Assembly (NCBI RefSeq): GCF_900537085.1
Contig: NZ_UNRE01000006.1
Coordinates: forward strand, 124,001-188,000
Length of the DNA: 64,000 nucleotides
Reading direction: 5' to 3'
Source of the DNA: Agarivorans sp. Alg241-V36
Lineage (GTDB): Bacteria; Pseudomonadota; Gammaproteobacteria; Enterobacterales; Celerinatantimonadaceae
This document shows, one piece after another, positions 20,278 to 30,780 of the stretch. The first letter of the stretch is position 1. Each line of letters begins with the position of its first letter. The position numbers and the translations under genes are program-made. The notes below the pieces were generated by a model. The model saw nothing but the letters and a program-made list of their open reading frames with translations. It was not told the origin of the DNA and did not search any database.

Positions 20278-22863
20278 ATGTCGACAATGACTTTAAAATC
20301 AATGGTTGAGAAGCTATCGCCAGCAGCCAAGCAGAGCCTAGAAGCGGCCGCTGCGCTGTCTAATAGTCGTAGCCATTTTAGTGTAGAAATCCAACATTGG
20401 TTATTGGCGATGTGTGAAGGCCAAACCGAAGATCTCATGTTGGTTGCAGAGCATTTTTCAGTAGATTTGGACGCCTTAGCGGCCGACCTTAACCGTAATT
20501 TAGAGCGCGCAAAAACCGGTAACCAACAAACCCCGGGCTTGTCTCCGCAAATTGTTAGTCTGTTAAGTGCTGCTTGGATGGCCGCCACTATTGAATACAG
20601 CACCGACAATATCGCGCCAATTCATATTATTCATGCCTTGCTCAACGACGATACGCTTAGCTTCAGCACCATGCATTTCTTAAAGCAGCTTGAAAGTGTA
20701 GACCCAAGCCAATTGGCGCAAGTGTGGCCGAGCTTGAGCCAAAATGCTGAAGCCGCGCCTGCCAGTCAAAATAAAGGCTCGGGCAAAACGCCAAGCCTGG
20801 ACCAATTTACTATCGACCTCACCGAGCAAGCGTGCTCTGGCAAGCTTGATCCAATTCTTGGCCGCGATGAAGAAATTCGTCAGATGATTGATATTTTAAC
20901 CCGTCGTCGCCAAAACAACCCGATCCTTACTGGTGAAGCGGGTGTAGGTAAAACTGCGGTAGTTGAAGGCTTAGCGCAACGTATCGCCGATAATGATGTG
21001 CCGGAATCACTGCAAAACGTAAAAATTCATGTATTAGATTTGGCGCTACTGCAAGCTGGTGCAGGTATGAAGGGTGAGTTTGAAAACCGCCTTAAATCGG
21101 TGATTAGCGAAGTGAAGAACTCTGCTACACCGATCATCGTGTTTATCGACGAAGCGCATACCTTGATTGGCAGTGGTGGCCAAGCGGGTCAAAACGATGC
21201 GGCAAACTTACTTAAGCCTGCGTTAGCACGTGGCGAGTTACGCACTATCGCAGCGACTACTTGGGCGGAATACAAAAAGTACTTTGAAAAAGACGCTGCG
21301 CTTACCCGTCGTTTCCAAGTGGTTAAAGTTGAAGAGCCAGGCGAAGAAAAAGCCATTGTTATGCTGCGTGGTTTGTTGCCAGTAATGGAAAAACACCACC
21401 GCGTATCAATAAGCGACCAAGCCTTGCAAGCGGCAGTCCGCTTGTCTAATCGTTACATTAATGCGCGCCAACTACCTGATAAAGCAGTCGCTTTACTTGA
21501 TACAGCTTGTGCGCGTGTTGCCATGAGCCAAGCGGCTACACCTAGCCAAGTAGAGCGATTACAACGCAAGCAACAGCAGCTTGTAGCGCAAATAGAACAG
21601 CTAGAGCGCGAGCAACTTACCGGTTCAGAGCATCAAGAATTGCTGCAGCAACTCAATGCCGAACTAGTAGACACCCAAAGGGCTTTTGAGCAAGCAGAAG
21701 TAACTTGGCGAGACGAGCAGGGCATGGTGCTTCAAGCCAAGCAGCACGCCGATAGCATATTAAACACCGAGGAAGAAACAGCAGAGGATGCTCGCGACCA
21801 ACTGGTAGCAATTAAAGCCAACTTGGCCGAAGTGGCTCAACCCATGGTGTTTTTAGAAGTGGATGAAGTGCTGGTGGCAGAAGTGATCGCCGACTGGACA
21901 GGCATTCCACTAGGTCGCATGCAATCAGACGAAGTTGAAACCATTTTAAGTTTGCCTCAAAAAATGGGCGAGCGAATTGTTGGTCAAGACCACGCCTTAG
22001 AGCTAATTAGCAAAGTGGTGCAAACCGCGCGTGCTCAACTCAGTGATGAGCGCAAACCTAATGGGGTATTTTTGCTTACTGGCCCAAGCGGAACCGGTAA
22101 AACCGAAACGGCATTAACCCTAGCAGAGCAGGTTTATGGCAGCGAAGATAACTTAACCGTTATTAATATGTCAGAATTTAAAGAAGAGCATAAAGTCTCT
22201 TTGTTAGTGGGCTCACCGCCAGGTTACGTTGGTTATGGTGAGGGTGGTGTACTTACCGAAGCGGTGCGTCGCAAACCCTATAGTGTAGTGCTGCTTGATG
22301 AGATGGAAAAAGCCCACCCGGGCGTGCAAGACATTTTTTATCAAGTGTTCGACAAAGGCACCATTAAAGATGGTGAAGGTCGAGACATTGATTTTAAAAA
22401 CACCATCATCATTATGACCTCAAACGTAGGTACCGAAACGACCACCGGCTTGTTTGAAGATGAAGAAACGGCTCCAGACATCGAAGGTTTGAAACAAGCT
22501 TTAAGTGATGACTTGCTGGCAGTATTTAAGCCTGCCTTTATTGGTCGTTTAAACCTAATCCCATTTGTGCCGCTTAATCGCGAAACGCTTAGCCAAATTG
22601 TTCGCTTACAGTTGGGCAGAGTAGAGCAACGTTTTGCTCGAAATTACCAAGCAGAATTGTGCTTTTCTGAAGCGGTGGTCGAGCACTTAAACGATCAATC
22701 TCAAAATGCTGATGTAGGCGCGAGAGCGATTCAAAATAATATTCAAAATGAACTGTTGCCAGTGATCTCTAATAAGGTCTTGGAAGCAGTGTCTCAGCGC
22801 TTGAATATAGAGAAAATTAGCGTTGATTTAGTTGAAGATACTTATTCTGTAGAAATGTTGTAA
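20278..22863 (+). CDS. clpV: T6SS sheath-recycling AAA+ ATPase ClpV (TssH)
   Basis: An 861-residue Clp/Hsp100 ATPase. The Clp N-terminal repeat domain (about residues 1-150) precedes a first AAA module with Walker [10 protein letters not shown] (about 219), a coiled-coil middle domain (about 415-520, rich in Gln/Glu/Leu) and a second AAA module with GPSGTGKTE (about 602). ClpV extracts TssC from contracted sheaths so that subunits can be reused. It ends the structural operon; 197 AT-rich bases follow before hcp. Confidence 0.95.
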   Translation: MSTMTLKSMVEKLSPAAKQSLEAAAALSNSRSHFSVEIQHWLLAMCEGQTEDLMLVAEHFSVDLDALAADLNRNLERAKTGNQQTPGLSPQIVSLLSAAWMAATIEYSTDNIAPIHIIHALLNDDTLSFSTMHFLKQLESVDPSQLAQVWPSLSQNAEAAPASQNKGSGKTPSLDQFTIDLTEQACSGKLDPILGRDEEIRQMIDILTRRRQNNPILTGEAGVGKTAVVEGLAQRIADNDVPESLQNVKIHVLDLALLQAGAGMKGEFENRLKSVISEVKNSATPIIVFIDEAHTLIGSGGQAGQNDAANLLKPALARGELRTIAATTWAEYKKYFEKDAALTRRFQVVKVEEPGEEKAIVMLRGLLPVMEKHHRVSISDQALQAAVRLSNRYINARQLPDKAVALLDTACARVAMSQAATPSQVERLQRKQQQLVAQIEQLEREQLTGSEHQELLQQLNAELVDTQRAFEQAEVTWRDEQGMVLQAKQHADSILNTEEETAEDARDQLVAIKANLAEVAQPMVFLEVDEVLVAEVIADWTGIPLGRMQSDEVETILSLPQKMGERIVGQDHALELISKVVQTARAQLSDERKPNGVFLLTGPSGTGKTETALTLAEQVYGSEDNLTVINMSEFKEEHKVSLLVGSPPGYVGYGEGGVLTEAVRRKPYSVVLLDEMEKAHPGVQDIFYQVFDKGTIKDGEGRDIDFKNTIIIMTSNVGTETTTGLFEDEETAPDIEGLKQALSDDLLAVFKPAFIGRLNLIPFVPLNRETLSQIVRLQLGRVEQRFARNYQAELCFSEAVVEHLNDQSQNADVGARAIQNNIQNELLPVISNKVLEAVSQRLNIEKISVDLVEDTYSVEML

Positions 22864-23060
22864 TTTGTGTTTTCACTATTGATCAAAATATTTATAATGT
22901 ACCACTTAATTGGGTTGTGATTGTTATTCAGTTTTTTACTTGAATTGACATTTATTAAATTGTTTTACGGTTGTAACTAATAAAAATTGCGCGTGTTAAA
23001 ACGCTGCATTAAAACTACCCATTAGGGTTATTTTTACTTAATTAGCTAAAGGAAATTAGC

Positions 23061-23540
23061 ATGCAAGCGAATACTTATTTGAAGTACGGCGATATCAAAG
23101 GTGAAGCGACAGCTGAACAGTACAAAGACTTAATTACTCTTTTGTCTGTAGACTGGTCAGTAGCACGTGAAATCTCTTCACACACTGGTACTGCTCAAGA
23201 TCGTGAAGCGAGTGCAACGCGTTTATGTGATATCAACATTACTAAAATGCAAGACAAAGCTTCTCCAGATCTTTTCAAAGAAGCCACTATTGGTAAGGGT
23301 AAGCCAGCGGTTTTCCACATTACTAAGCAAGGTGAGAAAATTGAAGAAATCATGAAAATTGAATTGACTGACGCAATGATTTCTAGCTACTCAGTATCTA
23401 TTCAAGATGATCGCCCAGTTGAAAACATCACTATTTCTTACACAGAAATGATGATGACTGTTACACCTACCGATGACCAAAACAATGTTCAAGCTCCGCT
23501 TGTTTACGGTTACAGCGGTGTTAAAGGCCAACAAATGTAA
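23061..23540 (+). CDS. hcp: T6SS inner-tube protein Hcp (TssD)
   Basis: A 159-residue Hcp1-family protein with the usual opening (YLKYGDIKGEAT), a HTGTAQDREAS loop and a C-terminal YSGVKGQQM. Hcp hexamers stack into the tube fired by the sheath and can carry small effectors. It has an AAGGAAA ribosome site and its own upstream gap; a TTGACA lies at 22945-22950 but I see no good -10 at the right spacing. A strong terminator follows, so hcp may be made as a short abundant mRNA, in keeping with the large amounts needed. Confidence 0.95.
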   Translation: MQANTYLKYGDIKGEATAEQYKDLITLLSVDWSVAREISSHTGTAQDREASATRLCDINITKMQDKASPDLFKEATIGKGKPAVFHITKQGEKIEEIMKIELTDAMISSYSVSIQDDRPVENITISYTEMMMTVTPTDDQNNVQAPLVYGYSGVKGQQM

Positions 23541-23550
23541 TTGGCTTTCT

Positions 23551-23583
23551 GCGGGATAGATAATCTATCCCGCTTATTTTTTT
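23551..23583 (+). terminator. Strong rho-independent terminator after hcp
   Basis: GCGGGATAG and CTATCCCGC pair perfectly (the two arms extend to 11 bases around a single central A) and are followed by TTATTTTTTT. It lies 11 bases after the hcp stop and separates hcp from vgrG. Confidence 0.92.
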
Positions 23584-23596
23584 AACTAGCGTGAAC

Positions 23597-25420
23597 ATGA
23601 AGCATATGGAAAAGGCAAGTCAAAGTAAGAATATCATTCAAATAGAAACGCCATTGGGTAAGGATGTATTGCATCTCACTCAGTTTGATATTCAGGAAGG
23701 TATATCTTCACCTTTCTCTATTAATGTTTCTTGTTATACAAATGGGCAGATAATATCTGATTCCGACGTTATTGGAAAACCGGTTACCATTAATTTAGAT
23801 TATCTAAAAGGTAAAGCCAGTGTTACCCGTTTTTTTAATGGCGTTGTTGCCAGTGTCACTTCCTTAGGTAGTCGCATACCTAGTGAAGCGGAAGGCGAAA
23901 AATACCAAGATTACCAGCTACAAATTGTATCGAATTTGCACTTTCTTAAGCAGCGCAGCAACTGCCGTATTTTTCAAGGCTTAAGTGCCGACGAAATAGT
24001 CAAAAAGATTTTTGCTGAGCACGGTGTGCAAGTAAAAAGTGAATTGAAAGGCAGTTACCCAACCTTAGGTTACAAGGTTCAATATAACGAAAGTGACTTT
24101 GACTTTGTGCATCGCTTGCTAGAAGAAGCGGGCATTTTCTACCTTATTGAACACAGCAAGGCCAAGCATAGTGTGGTATTGGCTGACGCTTTAAGCGCTT
24201 ACCGAGAAGCGGAAGAAAGCAAAGTGGCATTTACCACGGGTTCGTTATCCGAATCTCACGTTTTCTCATGGAGCGGTAATCTTAACATCACCCCAGGGCG
24301 CTCTAGTAAAGGTGGCTACGACTTTATTAAGCCAAGTGCAAAACCCAAGGGTGAACAAGCCAATACTAGCCTAAGTAAGCAGCAGCAAAATGCCGAGGTG
24401 TTTGAATACTATGCCGGCTCGGAGTTTAATCCAGCTTTACAAGATGCCGCCAATGTCGCTTTAGAAGCAATGCAGCGTGACTCAGTGGTATGCCGTGCTG
24501 GCAGTACTTGCGCCACGTTTAGTGCAGGTCAGTACTTTGGTTTTAAATCCCATGAAGATCCTGCTCAGGTAGGTAAAAGCTACCTAATTACTCAATTAAG
24601 CTTAAGTGTGGCTATTACCAGCCAAACCGGCGCGGCCAAAAATAGCGGCCAAGTATTGCACAATCAGTTCTCTTGCATCCCGGCTGACGTATTGTTCAGA
24701 CCATCCCAAACCACTGCTCGACCGGTGATTCATGGCGCCCAAACAGCGTTGGTGACGGGTGACCCGGGTGAAGAGATCCACGTGGATAAATACGGCCGAA
24801 TTAAGGTGTTATTTCACTGGGATCGCGAAGGTAAAACCGACAGCAATAGTTCTTGTTGGATACGGGTTTCGCAAAACTGGGCGGGTAGTCGTTATGGTGC
24901 CTTCTTCTTGCCTCGTGTCGGCCAAGAAGTATTGGTGAGCTTTTTAGAAGGTGACCCAGACCAGCCTGTCATTACCGGGGCACTATATAACGGCGATCAA
25001 ATGCCACCTTATGGCTTGCCAAGTAAGAAATCGCAATCGGGGATTAAAACTCGCTCCACTAAGGGTGGCGGCGAAAGCAACTTTAACGAGATCCGTTTTG
25101 ATGATGACGCCGGCAAAGAGCTACTTTACATGCAGGCCGAGAAAGATCTGCAAACTGAAATTAAGCAAAGCCAAACCGAAAAGATTGGCAAAGACCTAAG
25201 CATTGATGTTGCTGAAAATCAGTCAGAAAAAGTCGGTAAAAATCTAGTGATTGATGTGGGTAAAAACATTGACCTAGTGGCTGGCAGCAAAATCACCATT
25301 AAAGCTGGTGGCGCGTCCATCACCTTATCTAGCGGCGGAAACATTGATATTAAAGGAACCTCGGTTTCTATCAATGGCACCTCCATTGCGCTTAAAGCGC
25401 CAGCTATTTCACTCAACTAA
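23597..25420 (+). CDS. vgrG: T6SS spike protein VgrG (TssI)
   Basis: About 607 residues with the full gp27/gp5-like VgrG core: PLGKDVLHLTQFDIQEGIS near the start, QYNESDFDFVHRLLEEAGIFY in the gp27 part, the IHVDKYGRIKVLFHWDREGK OB-fold segment, and a C-terminal beta-helix of short hydrophobic repeats (KIGKDLSIDV, KVGKNLVIDV, GNIDIKGTSV). No enzymatic extension follows the needle, so it is a structural spike that delivers separate cargo through the PAAR protein and Rhs toxin downstream. The start is unclear: GTG 23591, ATG 23597 and ATG 23606 are all in frame. Confidence 0.95.
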   Translation: MKHMEKASQSKNIIQIETPLGKDVLHLTQFDIQEGISSPFSINVSCYTNGQIISDSDVIGKPVTINLDYLKGKASVTRFFNGVVASVTSLGSRIPSEAEGEKYQDYQLQIVSNLHFLKQRSNCRIFQGLSADEIVKKIFAEHGVQVKSELKGSYPTLGYKVQYNESDFDFVHRLLEEAGIFYLIEHSKAKHSVVLADALSAYREAEESKVAFTTGSLSESHVFSWSGNLNITPGRSSKGGYDFIKPSAKPKGEQANTSLSKQQQNAEVFEYYAGSEFNPALQDAANVALEAMQRDSVVCRAGSTCATFSAGQYFGFKSHEDPAQVGKSYLITQLSLSVAITSQTGAAKNSGQVLHNQFSCIPADVLFRPSQTTARPVIHGAQTALVTGDPGEEIHVDKYGRIKVLFHWDREGKTDSNSSCWIRVSQNWAGSRYGAFFLPRVGQEVLVSFLEGDPDQPVITGALYNGDQMPPYGLPSKKSQSGIKTRSTKGGGESNFNEIRFDDDAGKELLYMQAEKDLQTEIKQSQTEKIGKDLSIDVAENQSEKVGKNLVIDVGKNIDLVAGSKITIKAGGASITLSSGGNIDIKGTSVSINGTSIALKAPAISLN

Positions 25421-25428
25421 GGGACACC

Positions 25429-25716
25429 ATGGGTAAGCCAGTAGCAATGCTTGGGTCATTTCACGTGTGTCCTAAAGTGCAAAATAAAGTACCTCACGTA
25501 GGTGGCCCAGTTGTGGGCGGCAATGGCACGGTGACCGCCGGTGGAATGCCGGTTGCCTGCGTGGGCGATAAGTTAGTCTGTATTGGCCCACCAGATACTA
25601 TTAAGTCGGGCTCATCATCGGTGACCGTTGGCGGTAAAGCGGTGGCGCGTTTAGGTGATTCAACCGCTCATGGCGGCAAAATTGTAGTTGGTAATCCTAC
25701 GGTGTTAATAGGCTAA
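25429..25716 (+). CDS. PAAR-domain spike tip protein
   Basis: A 95-residue protein made of a PAAR domain only, with the expected Gly-rich repeats GGPVVGGNGTVTAGGMPVAC and GDKLVCIGPPDTI and the His/Cys pattern that binds zinc at the tip (H14, C16, H25, C46, C53, H84 region). It caps the VgrG trimer. It follows vgrG by eight bases and precedes the ketosynthase-like gene by two, so all are co-translated. The Rhs protein may dock onto this tip or onto VgrG. Confidence 0.93.
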   Translation: MGKPVAMLGSFHVCPKVQNKVPHVGGPVVGGNGTVTAGGMPVACVGDKLVCIGPPDTIKSGSSSVTVGGKAVARLGDSTAHGGKIVVGNPTVLIG

Positions 25717-25718
25717 GC

Positions 25719-26591
25719 ATGAACTTGCAGCTAGACATTGAGGCGCTACAGCTAGGTGAATATAGCGATGTGAATGCTATTTTTGGCTTAGCTGACGAAG
25801 AGATAGCCGCAACCGTAAGTATTAAAGGTGAGCAAGCGCTACGACACTTTAGCTTTACCGAGGCAGACCAAGCCGAAATAGCGAAGTTGAAAGTGAATGC
25901 CGATGCGGTGTTTGTATTGTTGCCAGAAGCCCCTCTTGAACAGGCGAAAAGCCAAGTGTATCAAGATACCTTGGCGCTGGTTCCCGGCTTGGCACAGAGC
26001 AAAAAAGTGTATTTGTTTCCCTATGGTCGCTGCGCTATGCAATTAGCGCTGCGCCAAGCATTAAAGTTGTTCACCCAACAGGCGGCAAGTTCTATTCAAG
26101 TATTGGCTTATCATCAGGATCAGCGTTTACAAGCAGAGCAGCCGCTTGAGCAAACCGCTAGTATCGCAAGCCAGTGTTTTATAGCTGCTCGGCTAATGCC
26201 TGCCAAACAGGGTTTTTCGGTGCCATGGGCCAGCTATGAAGTGCAAACCTCTGATAAAAGCATTGCTGCAACTGTCGCTGCGCTGATTCAGCGTTATCGC
26301 AGTCAATGCGGGCAGGAGCTCACTCAGTGTTATATGCCAAGCGCTTTAGGCAGTGAATTGATGGACGCGTGGTTAGCGGCTTTTCAGTGTTTTGAAAACA
26401 GCGTTGGTTCGCGTAGCCAAGTGATTTTTGCCGATGCCAGAGTAGGTGATTTAGCCGCCTGCACTGGCTTGTTTAATTTGTGTCATTTATTTACTCACTA
26501 TCAGCGGCAGAAACATGCTGGTTTGAGTTTTCAACTAGATATTTCTGATCAGACCTATCGCAGTGCAATGATGCTTGCGTGGGTCGCCTAG
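25719..26591 (+). CDS. Uncharacterised thiolase/ketosynthase-like protein in the T6SS payload operon
   Basis: A 290-residue soluble protein without signal or membrane segment. I do not recognise it with certainty. The segment IFADARVGDLAACTGLFNLC resembles the Gly/Ala-rich C-terminal half of beta-ketoacyl synthases, and the FPYGRCAMQLALRQALKL helix and SMLASQCF-type layout also fit a worn thiolase fold. No catalytic Cys-His-His set is evident, so it is probably not an enzyme of lipid synthesis. Wedged between PAAR and the Rhs toxin with tiny gaps, it is best read as a candidate adaptor or chaperone for loading the Rhs effector. That is inference from context. Confidence 0.6.
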   Translation: MNLQLDIEALQLGEYSDVNAIFGLADEEIAATVSIKGEQALRHFSFTEADQAEIAKLKVNADAVFVLLPEAPLEQAKSQVYQDTLALVPGLAQSKKVYLFPYGRCAMQLALRQALKLFTQQAASSIQVLAYHQDQRLQAEQPLEQTASIASQCFIAARLMPAKQGFSVPWASYEVQTSDKSIAATVAALIQRYRSQCGQELTQCYMPSALGSELMDAWLAAFQCFENSVGSRSQVIFADARVGDLAACTGLFNLCHLFTHYQRQKHAGLSFQLDISDQTYRSAMMLAWVA

Positions 26592-26608
26592 TGGTGTAAA
26601 GCAGCAGT

Positions 26609-29600
26609 ATGGATGGAACCCAAAAAGAAGTAGTCACCGGAATTGACGGTTTTGCGTATGATTTTTTTGCTGGCAAAAAAGGCCTTAGCAAAACGCCTGC
26701 GTTTAACTCTTCGGCTAAAGCAGAGAGCTTTTTAGCCAACTTTGCCGGTGCTGCTGATAGCAACGGGAAAGGTTTACGCCGTTTATATCGCTTGGTGGCT
26801 AAAGCGCCAGCAGGAGATCCCCATCAGAATCTAATTACCGCATTAACGAATGGTGAGGTGTGGTTTCAGCGCCAAGCTGAAAAAGTTATCCCTCAACATT
26901 CTCCAGCTTCGAGACCCTCTTGGAGTTCATCCGTCCCGAATGAACCCAAAACTCCAGGAGGGCACTCGAAGACCCAACAACAGGGAAAAGACCTAAATAG
27001 CAGTGATGAAGTGACTCAAGCTGTCGATCATCCCGATACTCAAACCTGTGGTGACCCTATTGTAATGAGCAGTGGCGAAGAAGTGCTACAGCTCGACGAT
27101 GTAAGCCTGCAAGGGCATCACCCTCTGGTTTGGCAGCGAACTTATCGTTCTAGCCTTTCTGATCAAGATATAGGCATGGGTTTAGGTTGGCGTAGTAATT
27201 TTCATTACAGCTTGGAAGAGTTGCAAGGTGAGCAAGCGGGTTGGGTGTTTACCGATGCGCTTGGTCATCAACAGCAATTCTCTTACGTAGTGGTTGGGGC
27301 TAAAAGTAGCCAGCTTAAATCGGGCATGGTGTTGCAGCACCAACTAGAGAGCATTGTGATAAGCAGCGCTAATGGCAAAGTGCTGCAGTTTTCTAAACAA
27401 CAAGGCCAGTTGCTACTAACAAAAATTAGTGATGGCGTAGATGTTCATTATCGACTTAGTTACTCGGTAGCGCCGCGCTTAACCCATATTGAGATTAACC
27501 ATAGCCAGCAATTCTTTTTACGCTACGACCTTGATGGCCGATTGGTGGAATTGCTCAGCGATAAATCGAGCACCGCGCAAAGTTTCGCCAGTTATAACTA
27601 TGATCAATACGGGCATTTAAGCACTGCTACCAATCGATTAGGCCAGCAAGAGCAGTACCGTTATCAGCAGGGTTTGTTAACTCAGCGAACCCGTGCGTCG
27701 GGTTTCTCTCACTACTTTTCTTGGGACGGCAGTAGTCCAAGTGCCCGCTGTATAGAGCAGTGGGGTGACAATCAGCATTACCACTACCGTTTTGAATATG
27801 ACTTAGATGAAGGTCTTAGCCGCAGTTTCGACAGCTACGGTAATTGCTGGACCTACTTGCACAATCCACAGGGGCAGATTCTCAAAAAAACGGCGCCCGA
27901 CGGCGCGGTTTGGCTCTATGAATATGATGAGCTACAACGCAAAGTTAGCGAAACAGACCCAAATGGTGCTACCACCCGTTATCACTACAACGGTTATGGC
28001 CAGTTAGATGCCGAATTAGCGCCTAATCAACAGCTTACTCGCTATAGCTTTAATCGATTAGGGTTTGTTACTCAAGTTGATTACGGCGATGGAACTTCGC
28101 TTACCCGTGAATACAACAGCTTAGGTTTGTTAACCACCGAAACCGATGTGCAAGGCGTGGTGAGCGAATACCGCTACGACGCGCAAAGCCGTTTAGTGAG
28201 TAAAACCGCCAGCAACCAACCTAATCAGCAATTTTGGTGGAACGAGCAAGGCTTATTGAGTGCCAAGCAAGTGGGCGATGCCTTAACCCGTTATAGCTAT
28301 AACGCCATTGGCGAGTGTAATGGTGAAGTAGATGGAAAGGGCTGGGTTGGCCAATACAAACGCGACGAACGTGGCAATATTATTGAGGTAGTGTCTTACC
28401 ATCAAGACTCGCCAGAGCAAAGCCAACTCAGAGCTTACAGCTACGATGATGCTGGCCTAGTGACTCAGTTTACTGACCCACTAGGGCGGATTACCCGCTA
28501 CGAATACCAAGGCTTATCCCAACCGGCTAAACAAATAAACCCCGATAATTCATGGCTAGCATTTTCATACGATAAAGAACGCAACCTTACTAGTATTACG
28601 CGCAGTGACGACCAAGTGTATTCGCTGGAATACGACAGTTGTGAGCGCATTAGTAAAACCATGGGTTTTGATGGCCGCGAGCAACACTATCAATACAACT
28701 TGGCCGGGCAGCTAACCCAAGTTGCTGAGAACAGTGAGCGGTTGGTTCAGCTTAAACGCAATAGCTTGGGCCAAGTGACCGAGCAGCGCAGCACCGCCAA
28801 TGGCATTACCTTAATTAACGATTTTGCCTATAATCCGCAGGGCAAGCTTAGCCAAGCCAATAATGCGGCCCGCAAACTGCGTTTTAACTATTTTGCTAAT
28901 GGCCAGTTACAAGAATACTGGCAAGACGATTGGCAAATTAGCCATCAACTCAACCAGCAAGGCTTGCGTAGCCACAGCCTCTTGCCCGATGGCAATAGCT
29001 TAACTTACCGCTACGACGAGCAAGGCCGCCTATCTGCACTGTGGTTTAACCAGCAAGCAATCATGAGCCGCAGCTTTAATGCCTCCGGTGAAGAAGTCTC
29101 GCGAGAGTTAAGTGCTCGCCATCAGCTGCATTCTCATTACGACGCCCAAGGCCGTTTGCAAACTCAACAATGGCAGTTAGAGCAAAACCCGCAAGTGCCA
29201 AGCACTATTGAGCGCCATTACCGTTTTGACGCCGGTGACCAATTGCTGGGCGTGAGCGATAGCGAGCTAGGTGATAATAACTATAGTTACGACAAACTCA
29301 GCCAGCTAAGTAAAGCCACTAGCCACAATGCCAGCAACCAAGTCTTTGAATTAGACAGCTTCGCCAACCCTAAAACTGCTGAGCTAAGCGGTGACAAACT
29401 GCTGGCAGATGAGCAAAGCAGCTATCGCTACGACCGCTATGGCAACCAGGTTCTCACTAGCCATAGCAATGGCCGCCAACAGCGGGTATTTAATGGCTTA
29501 AACCAACTAGTAAGGCTAAGCCAAGGCAATAGCAATACCGTATATCACTACGATGCGTTAGGCCGCCGCAGCAGCAAAATTACCGCACAAGGGCAAACCG

Positions 29601-30769
29601 ATTACCTATGGGAAGGCAATCAACTAATTGGTGAACACAGCCAAGGCCAGTTTACTTGGTACTTATACGAGCCCGATAGCCACCGCCCATTAGCGATGAT
29701 TAAACAGGGCCAAATCTATCATTACCACCTAGACCACATCGGCACACCGATTCGTCTAAGCGACGAGCAAGGCAAGATAGTATGGCAGGCTAATTACCAA
29801 GCCTATGGCGCGATCGAGCAGTTAAGCGTTAACCAAGTAGACAACCCGCTACGCTTTCAAGGTCAATACTATGATGATGAAAGCGGCCTGCATTACAACT
29901 TCCACCGCTATTATTGTCCGAGGCAAGGGCGGTTTATTCACCAGGACCCTATTGGCTTAGCGGGGGGCATTAATAACTACCAGTATGCGCCAAACCCTAC
30001 CACCTGGGTAGACCCGCTGGGATTGTTGTGTGAGGACGGAGTAGATAAGCTAAACCGTATGCTCAGTGCGCTTATCTCTCCTAATGGATTAGATGAAGGT
30101 ACGGTAACTAAAATTTTAAATACCGCGGCTGCTAGCGCAGGTATAGATGGCGATGCTGATAAAGGTAGCTTACCTCTAAAAGCTGAAGGTTTTACTAATC
30201 GCAAGCTTCATGAATATGATGTTCATTCAATAGACGAAGAAAATAACTTAGTTACCCTTAAGAAAGTAAATAAGTCAGGTGAATATACCGAGACAATTGG
30301 CATTGATGAATTTGCAGAGCAGCATATTGTTAATGGCCAAAAGGTTAAGGTTGATCCAAACTCGAAACCCACTAAGTACCATAAGCGGACGGTTGGTGAA
30401 GTTGCCGAAGCTAGAGCAGCTTTTGATAAAGAACGTAAGAAGTTTGTTCGAAATTATGCAAAGGAAGTGTCCGCTGACGAAAATCATGCCTTCAGAAAAC
30501 AGTTTCAAGATAAGAGCTATGATGAAGTTGAAGATATGCTTTATGTTATGGAAAGTGACGGTACGGTCCCAGACGGCTTTAATGTACATCACAAACAGCC
30601 GATATTCAGATGTGAGCCAAATATAGACCCTAACCAGCAAAGTAACTTGGAGCTACTACCTGAAAGCTTCCACTGCCAACAAAATAGAGAGTTGCATTGG
30701 TATGATGACGGAGAGTGTCCCTATGATGAAAATGGAAATGGCCCTAGTTTAAGTAATTTAGTGATTTAA
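26609..30769 (+). CDS. Rhs-family polymorphic toxin with C-terminal HNH-like nuclease, T6SS effector
   Basis: A 1386-residue Rhs protein. An N-terminal region of about 145 residues is followed by a DUF6531-type opener (CGDPIVMSSGEEVLQLDD), then about 25 YD repeats (motifs like YRYDAQSRL, YSYDDAGL) that form the toxin-enclosing cocoon. The conserved end of the core lies at DPIGLAGG (residue 1113) to WVDPLGL (residue 1135), where such proteins cut themselves. The tail of about 247 residues is the toxin: it contains NVHHKQPI (His pair 1327-1328), a following NLELLP and later His residues, the pattern of HNH nucleases, so DNA cleavage is predicted. The tail is more AT-rich than the core, as expected for swapped toxin tips. 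Its partner immunity gene starts 11 bases later. Confidence 0.92.
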   Translation: MDGTQKEVVTGIDGFAYDFFAGKKGLSKTPAFNSSAKAESFLANFAGAADSNGKGLRRLYRLVAKAPAGDPHQNLITALTNGEVWFQRQAEKVIPQHSPASRPSWSSSVPNEPKTPGGHSKTQQQGKDLNSSDEVTQAVDHPDTQTCGDPIVMSSGEEVLQLDDVSLQGHHPLVWQRTYRSSLSDQDIGMGLGWRSNFHYSLEELQGEQAGWVFTDALGHQQQFSYVVVGAKSSQLKSGMVLQHQLESIVISSANGKVLQFSKQQGQLLLTKISDGVDVHYRLSYSVAPRLTHIEINHSQQFFLRYDLDGRLVELLSDKSSTAQSFASYNYDQYGHLSTATNRLGQQEQYRYQQGLLTQRTRASGFSHYFSWDGSSPSARCIEQWGDNQHYHYRFEYDLDEGLSRSFDSYGNCWTYLHNPQGQILKKTAPDGAVWLYEYDELQRKVSETDPNGATTRYHYNGYGQLDAELAPNQQLTRYSFNRLGFVTQVDYGDGTSLTREYNSLGLLTTETDVQGVVSEYRYDAQSRLVSKTASNQPNQQFWWNEQGLLSAKQVGDALTRYSYNAIGECNGEVDGKGWVGQYKRDERGNIIEVVSYHQDSPEQSQLRAYSYDDAGLVTQFTDPLGRITRYEYQGLSQPAKQINPDNSWLAFSYDKERNLTSITRSDDQVYSLEYDSCERISKTMGFDGREQHYQYNLAGQLTQVAENSERLVQLKRNSLGQVTEQRSTANGITLINDFAYNPQGKLSQANNAARKLRFNYFANGQLQEYWQDDWQISHQLNQQGLRSHSLLPDGNSLTYRYDEQGRLSALWFNQQAIMSRSFNASGEEVSRELSARHQLHSHYDAQGRLQTQQWQLEQNPQVPSTIERHYRFDAGDQLLGVSDSELGDNNYSYDKLSQLSKATSHNASNQVFELDSFANPKTAELSGDKLLADEQSSYRYDRYGNQVLTSHSNGRQQRVFNGLNQLVRLSQGNSNTVYHYDALGRRSSKITAQGQTDYLWEGNQLIGEHSQGQFTWYLYEPDSHRPLAMIKQGQIYHYHLDHIGTPIRLSDEQGKIVWQANYQAYGAIEQLSVNQVDNPLRFQGQYYDDESGLHYNFHRYYCPRQGRFIHQDPIGLAGGINNYQYAPNPTTWVDPLGLLCEDGVDKLNRMLSALISPNGLDEGTVTKILNTAAASAGIDGDADKGSLPLKAEGFTNRKLHEYDVHSIDEENNLVTLKKVNKSGEYTETIGIDEFAEQHIVNGQKVKVDPNSKPTKYHKRTVGEVAEARAAFDKERKKFVRNYAKEVSADENHAFRKQFQDKSYDEVEDMLYVMESDGTVPDGFNVHHKQPIFRCEPNIDPNQQSNLELLPESFHCQQNRELHWYDDGECPYDENGNGPSLSNLVI

Positions 30770-30780
30770 GGTAAGTGCAA

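Noticed and set aside
30275-30640. Long open frames on both strands within the Rhs toxin tail
   Set aside because: Both are shadows of the continuous Rhs frame, which has a clear HNH-like motif here.
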